From Pedobacter sp. FW305-3-2-15-E-R2A2 (lineage in GTDB: Bacteria; Bacteroidota; Bacteroidia; Sphingobacteriales; Sphingobacteriaceae): a stretch of 64,000 bases of DNA. The DNA is taken from the NCBI RefSeq assembly GCF_038446955.1, contig NZ_CP151803.1, positions 2,976,001 to 3,040,000 of the forward strand, given 5' to 3'. How positions within the stretch are numbered: position 1 is the first letter of the stretch; each line of letters opens with the position of its first letter. This document shows positions 60,572 to 64,000 of the stretch, piece by piece. Made by a program: the position numbers and the translations under genes. The notes under the pieces are model-generated. The model saw only the letters and a list, made by a program, of their open reading frames with translations, was not told the DNA's origin and did not search any database.

Positions 60572-62458
60572 ATGACGACTGCAGATATCATTTTATTCAA
60601 TGGTAAGATACATACCATTGCAAAACACAAAGAAGAAATAACCGCTGTTGCGATTAAAGACGGGAAATTTATCGCCACCGGTAAAGACACCGACGTGATG
60701 AATTTTTCGGGTGCTGCAACAAAATTGGTTGATCTTCAAAAAAGAAGGGTAGTTCCGGGAATTAACGATTCCCACATCCACCTGATCCGTGGAGGATTAA
60801 ATTTCAACCTGGAATTGCGTTGGGATGGCGTTCCATCACTTGCGGATGCCTTAAGAATGCTTAAAGAGCAGGTTGATATTACTCCATCGCCGCAATGGGT
60901 GCGGGTAGTTGGAGGCTGGTCTGAATTTCAGTTTGCGGAAAGAAGAATGCCGACGCTGGAAGAAATAAATGCCATTGCACCGGAAACGCCGGTGTTTATT
61001 CTTCATTTGTACGACCGTGCTTTTATGAACCGTGCCGCGCTTAAGGCAGTTGGTTATACCAAAGATACCCCAGCTCCTCCGGGTGGGGAGATCCAAAGGG
61101 ATTCAAAGGGAGAACCTACGGGATTGATTATCGCGAGTCCAAATGCGATGATTTTATATTCCACACTGGCCAAAGGTCCTAAACTTTCTTACGAACATCA
61201 GGTGAATTCTACCCGTCATTTTATGACCGAGCTGAACCGTTTCGGCATCACCAGTGTGATCGATGCCGGTGGCGGTTTTCAAAATTTCCCTGATGATTAT
61301 AAAGTCGTAAATGAATTGAATGAGCAAAAACAACTGACCGTTAGGATTGCCTACAACTTATTTACACAACGCCCGAAACAGGAATTTGAAGATTTTGACA
61401 ATTGGACAAATACAGTAGAACTTTACCAGGGGGATGACATGTACCGCCATAACGGGGCAGGGGAAATGCTGGTTTTCTCGGCCGCAGATTTCGAGGATTT
61501 TCTTCAGCCAAGACCAGACCTTTCAGACAATATGGAACCTGAACTGGAGCGTGTGGTTCGCTTGCTGGTGGAAAAAAGATGGCCATTCAGACTTCATGCT
61601 ACCTACAACGAGAGCATCAGCCGTTTTTTAACTGTTTTTGAAAAGGTAAATCAAGACATTCCTTTTGCAGGATTGCCCTGGATTTTTGACCATGCGGAAA
61701 CGATAGACGAAAGAAATATTGAACGGGTAAAAGCATTGGGTGGCGGGATTGCAGTTCAAAGCAGAATGGCTTACCAGGGCGAATATTTTACAGACCGCTA
61801 TGGTGTAAAAGCGGCGTTGCAAACACCACCAGTTAAAAAAATGCTCGAGATGGAAGTGCCTGTCGGCGGAGGTTCTGATGCCACAAGGGTAAGCAGTTAC
61901 AATCCCTGGGTTTCCATGTTTTGGTTAACGGCAGGAAAAACCGTTGGCGGACTGAAAATCTATAATGAAGATACGGTCCTGAGCAGAGAAACGGCTTTAG
62001 AACTTTACACCAGAGGCAGTGCCTGGTTTTCCAATGAACAGCAAAAGAAAGGCGATATCGAAGTGGGGATGCTGGCCGATTTAGCGGTACTGAATCAGGA
62101 TTACTTTGAAGTTTCTGATGAAGAGATCAAAAGCATTGAATCTGATTTAACCGTTGTTGATGGTAAGATTGTGTATGCAAAAGGTGATTTCTCTTCCTTC
62201 TCCCCACCAAAAATACCGATTCTGCCGGACTGGTCGCCAACCAATAGTTATAACGGCTACTATTCTCCGATAACCCATCAAACAAATCAACGGGGAAAGA
62301 CAAATGGTGCTGATTCGGTTTTATCGATGGTCCACGCTTGCGCTGGCAGCTGCGATGTACACCAGCACCATCACGATGCCGTCAGAACCAGTAACCTGCC
62401 TGTGAACAATTATACCGCATTCTGGGGTGCATTGGGCTGTTCGTGCTTTGCTTTTTAA
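60572..62458 (+). CDS. Amidohydrolase, YtcJ-like (COG1574), with Cys/His-rich tail
   Basis: A 628-residue metal-dependent hydrolase of the amidohydrolase_3 type. The first metal-binding motif is SHIHLIRGG with His68 and His70; later HATYNES, FDHAETIDERN and GGSDATRVSSYNPW match the family's further metal and Asp positions. There is no signal peptide, so it should act in the cytoplasm. The last 60 residues are unusual: four cysteines and several histidines (HACAGSCDVHQHHHDAV, later LGCSCFAF), probably a bound-metal or thiol site. The substrate is unknown; family members hydrolyse amides or related bonds. Confidence 0.88.
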   Translation: MTTADIILFNGKIHTIAKHKEEITAVAIKDGKFIATGKDTDVMNFSGAATKLVDLQKRRVVPGINDSHIHLIRGGLNFNLELRWDGVPSLADALRMLKEQVDITPSPQWVRVVGGWSEFQFAERRMPTLEEINAIAPETPVFILHLYDRAFMNRAALKAVGYTKDTPAPPGGEIQRDSKGEPTGLIIASPNAMILYSTLAKGPKLSYEHQVNSTRHFMTELNRFGITSVIDAGGGFQNFPDDYKVVNELNEQKQLTVRIAYNLFTQRPKQEFEDFDNWTNTVELYQGDDMYRHNGAGEMLVFSAADFEDFLQPRPDLSDNMEPELERVVRLLVEKRWPFRLHATYNESISRFLTVFEKVNQDIPFAGLPWIFDHAETIDERNIERVKALGGGIAVQSRMAYQGEYFTDRYGVKAALQTPPVKKMLEMEVPVGGGSDATRVSSYNPWVSMFWLTAGKTVGGLKIYNEDTVLSRETALELYTRGSAWFSNEQQKKGDIEVGMLADLAVLNQDYFEVSDEEIKSIESDLTVVDGKIVYAKGDFSSFSPPKIPILPDWSPTNSYNGYYSPITHQTNQRGKTNGADSVLSMVHACAGSCDVHQHHHDAVRTSNLPVNNYTAFWGALGCSCFAF

Positions 62459-62461
62459 ACT

Positions 62462-62893
62462 ATGGAAAATATCATCAAATACCTGCTTTATTCTGATTTA
62501 GGATCAGAAATTAACAACTGGGCCGTACTCATTTTCAGGGTTTTGCTCATGCTCGAACTCTTCAGGGTGCATGGAATGAAAAAGTTTCGTGTTCAAAACG
62601 GAGAAAAGGAGCATGTGCCCAATCCGCTTGGCTTGCCGGATAAACTGAACGGATTGGTGGCTACATTTTCTGATACTGTTGTCCCAATTTTCGTTGCCCT
62701 GGGCTTCGGAACAAGAGTTTTCCTCTTGCCATCTATTGGCGTAACGGCAATCGGTTACTTCCTGGTACACCGGAAAGATTCAATTGAGGTTCGGGATGTG
62801 CCCTACATGTACACCCTGGCGATGCTCTTTTTATGGGTAATCGGTGCCGGAACTTATTCAATAGACCACTATTTAATCAATACATTTTTTTAA
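62462..62893 (+). CDS. DoxX-family membrane protein
   Basis: A 143-residue protein with four hydrophobic segments, including WAVLIFRVLLMLELFRVHGM near the N-terminus, VPIFVALGFGTRVFLLPSIG and LAMLFLWVIGAGTYSI. GMKKF and the GLPDKL segment fit the DoxX family, small inner-membrane proteins linked to redox or thiosulfate metabolism and oxidative stress in other bacteria. It begins 3 bases after the amidohydrolase, so the two are translated as a pair. The function here is unknown. Confidence 0.82.
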   Translation: MENIIKYLLYSDLGSEINNWAVLIFRVLLMLELFRVHGMKKFRVQNGEKEHVPNPLGLPDKLNGLVATFSDTVVPIFVALGFGTRVFLLPSIGVTAIGYFLVHRKDSIEVRDVPYMYTLAMLFLWVIGAGTYSIDHYLINTFF

Positions 62894-62918
62894 TACATCA
62901 CATCGAAATCACAACATC

Positions 62919-63392
62919 ATGGAAGCAAAAATTGGAATCAGCGCGGAAAACCTCGCAGAGGTGGCACATTCACTCAGCAAAATTCTCGCAGATGAATACG
63001 TCTTATATACAAAAACAAGAAAAGCACACTGGAACGTAGAAGGACCAGACTTTTACAACAAACACAAATTCTTTGAAGCGCAATACACGCAATTGGAAGA
63101 GGTGGTGGATGAAGTCGCAGAACGCATCCGCAAACTTGGTCATTATGCACCGGCATCACTTAAAGAATTTCTGGCTTTAACACACCTGACCGAAGATGAC
63201 CGTGGCAAAAATGATGCAACCACCTATATCAAAGCGCTGCTTGCTGATCATGAAAGCATTTTAATTCATTTAAGGGGAAACATCGATAACTATGCTACAG
63301 CGTTAAAAGATGCTGGCACAAGCGATTACATCACAGGTTTAATGGAAAAACATGAATCCATGGCCTGGATGTTGAGGGCGCATTTATCTTAA
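62919..63392 (+). CDS. dps: Dps-family ferritin-like DNA-protection protein
   Basis: A 157-residue ferritin-like protein. The Dps signature KTRKAHWNVEGPDFYNKHKF contains the ferroxidase-site His37, and LEEVVDEVAERIRKLGHYAP supplies the acidic residues of the neighbouring subunit's half-site. Dps dodecamers oxidise and store iron with peroxide and protect DNA in stress or starvation. It is 25 bases after DoxX and probably belongs to the same operon, which marks the operon as a stress response. Confidence 0.93.
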   Translation: MEAKIGISAENLAEVAHSLSKILADEYVLYTKTRKAHWNVEGPDFYNKHKFFEAQYTQLEEVVDEVAERIRKLGHYAPASLKEFLALTHLTEDDRGKNDATTYIKALLADHESILIHLRGNIDNYATALKDAGTSDYITGLMEKHESMAWMLRAHLS

Positions 63393-63402
63393 TCATCACG
63401 AT

Positions 63403-64000
63403 ATGGAAACCAGTAAAAACATCAATTTCGTCACCTTGCTGCTGACTGCAATTGCAGGCTTTTGTGATACCATTACCTTCGTGGCGGCAGACCGGATTTT
63501 TTCAGCGCATGTCACCGGAAACTTTATCGTATTTGCCTATCAGATGATCAAAGGTGCAGATGCGGATGCCTGGATCAAATTGCTCACTTTCCCGGTGTTC
63601 ATACTCGCCGTAATTGTGGGCGGATGGATTTCATCCAGATTCAAAAACAACCATTTCCTGCTGTGCTGCGAAGGGATCATCCTGATTCTTGCAGGAGTCC
63701 TGGCTTATAGTTCAGCTGGGGCAGGAGCGCAGCTGCTAACCGTTCAGATGTATGTGATCACGATGATGATTGTTTTTGCGATGGGATTCCAGAATGCATT
63801 CGGAAAACTCTACGTGAAAGAAACCCATGGACCTACTACGATGATGACGGGTAATGTGACCCAGTTTTCGCTTGACCTGGGTGCTTTGCTGAGCAGCGGC
63901 TTTGCAGATCTGAGTTACCTGACAGGTTTGAAAAAAGGCCTGGTTACCCTGGGCGGATTTTTATTGGGCTGTGTTTTGGGTGCTTACGTGGGGAAGGTTT
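63403..64000 (+). CDS. DUF1275 (YoaK-like) membrane protein, cut by the window end
   Basis: The frame opens at ATG 63403, 10 bases after the Dps stop, and stays open to the window end (199 codons seen, no stop). The protein begins METSKNINFVTLLLTAIAGF and continues with CDTITFVAADRIFSAHVTGN and KETHGPTTMMTGNVTQFSLD, the conserved family marks of DUF1275, and it has about six membrane helices in the visible part. The function of the family is unknown. It follows the operon spacing and probably belongs to it. Confidence 0.88.
   Translation, partial: METSKNINFVTLLLTAIAGFCDTITFVAADRIFSAHVTGNFIVFAYQMIKGADADAWIKLLTFPVFILAVIVGGWISSRFKNNHFLLCCEGIILILAGVLAYSSAGAGAQLLTVQMYVITMMIVFAMGFQNAFGKLYVKETHGPTTMMTGNVTQFSLDLGALLSSGFADLSYLTGLKKGLVTLGGFLLGCVLGAYVGKV

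Noticed and set aside
1-64000. CRISPR arrays, tRNA, rRNA, insertion sequences, prophage genes
   Set aside because: None could be seen; repeats found are short regulatory pairs and no transposase, integrase or RNA gene pattern is present.

Overview
The window looks like a chromosome segment of a soil or plant-associated Bacteroidota bacterium of the Pedobacter / Sphingobacteriaceae type. Evidence: four SusC/SusD outer-membrane uptake pairs, three with their own ECF sigma factor and FecR-type anti-sigma factor; lipoproteins with Bacteroidota-style lipoboxes; A/C-rich leaders instead of strong Shine-Dalgarno sites; and TAnnTTTG-type -7 boxes. No rRNA, tRNA, CRISPR array or insertion sequence was seen.

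Layout. 1-1.8 kb: 3' end of a GH51 arabinofuranosidase gene and a membrane PAS protein with a kinase-like H-box but no ATPase domain. 1.9-13.3 kb: locus 1, ECF sigma, FecR, SusC, SusD, then TlpA-type thioredoxin, S41 processing protease and a second TlpA-type thioredoxin, closed by a perfect hairpin. 13.4-15.8 kb: minus-strand MocR-type regulator and two unknown genes. 16.1-25.0 kb: locus 2, ECF sigma, FecR, SusC, SusD and an FAD oxidoreductase with a carbohydrate-binding-like tail. 25.1-30.5 kb: an SRPBCC protein, then a fucose operon (GH29 fucosidase, aldo-keto reductase, zinc dehydrogenase, AraC regulator). 30.5-32.4 kb: oleate hydratase. 32.6-42.9 kb: locus 3, ECF sigma, a two-gene ABC transporter (GldA-like ATPase plus a fused GldF/GldG-like protein), FecR, SusC, SusD. 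43.2-44.8 kb: an A+T-rich XRE/ImmA-DUF4411 toxin-antitoxin-like pair. 45.0-49.5 kb: locus 4, a SusC/SusD pair without sigma or STN domain. 49.5-52 kb: three unknown or poorly known genes. 52.0-57.6 kb: a TPR histidine kinase, its sigma-54-type response regulator and a second sigma-54 activator, all minus strand. 57.8-64.0 kb: a divergent operon of isochorismatase-like hydrolase, alginate-export-family porin, orphan M17 N-terminal domain protein, amidohydrolase, DoxX, Dps and a DUF1275 protein cut by the window end.

Regulation readable in the DNA is the most interesting part. Locus 2 has two copies of CATTCACC-N16-GCGTC (before FecR and before SusC). Locus 3 has two copies of TGTACCAC-N16-TTGTCTAACT (before the ABC operon and before FecR). 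These look like the private promoters of the two ECF sigma factors, and the second pair places the ABC transporter in the regulon of a SusC/SusD sigma switch. The two-component / sigma-54 block has two matching -24/-12 candidates (TGGYAT-N5-TTGGT), one before the response regulator and one before the stress operon, each with TTTACGA dyads 60-110 bp upstream. The fucose operon has 21-bp-period repeats just upstream of a TAAATTTG -7 box, as expected for its AraC-type activator. All functions are inferred from sequence; no searches were run.
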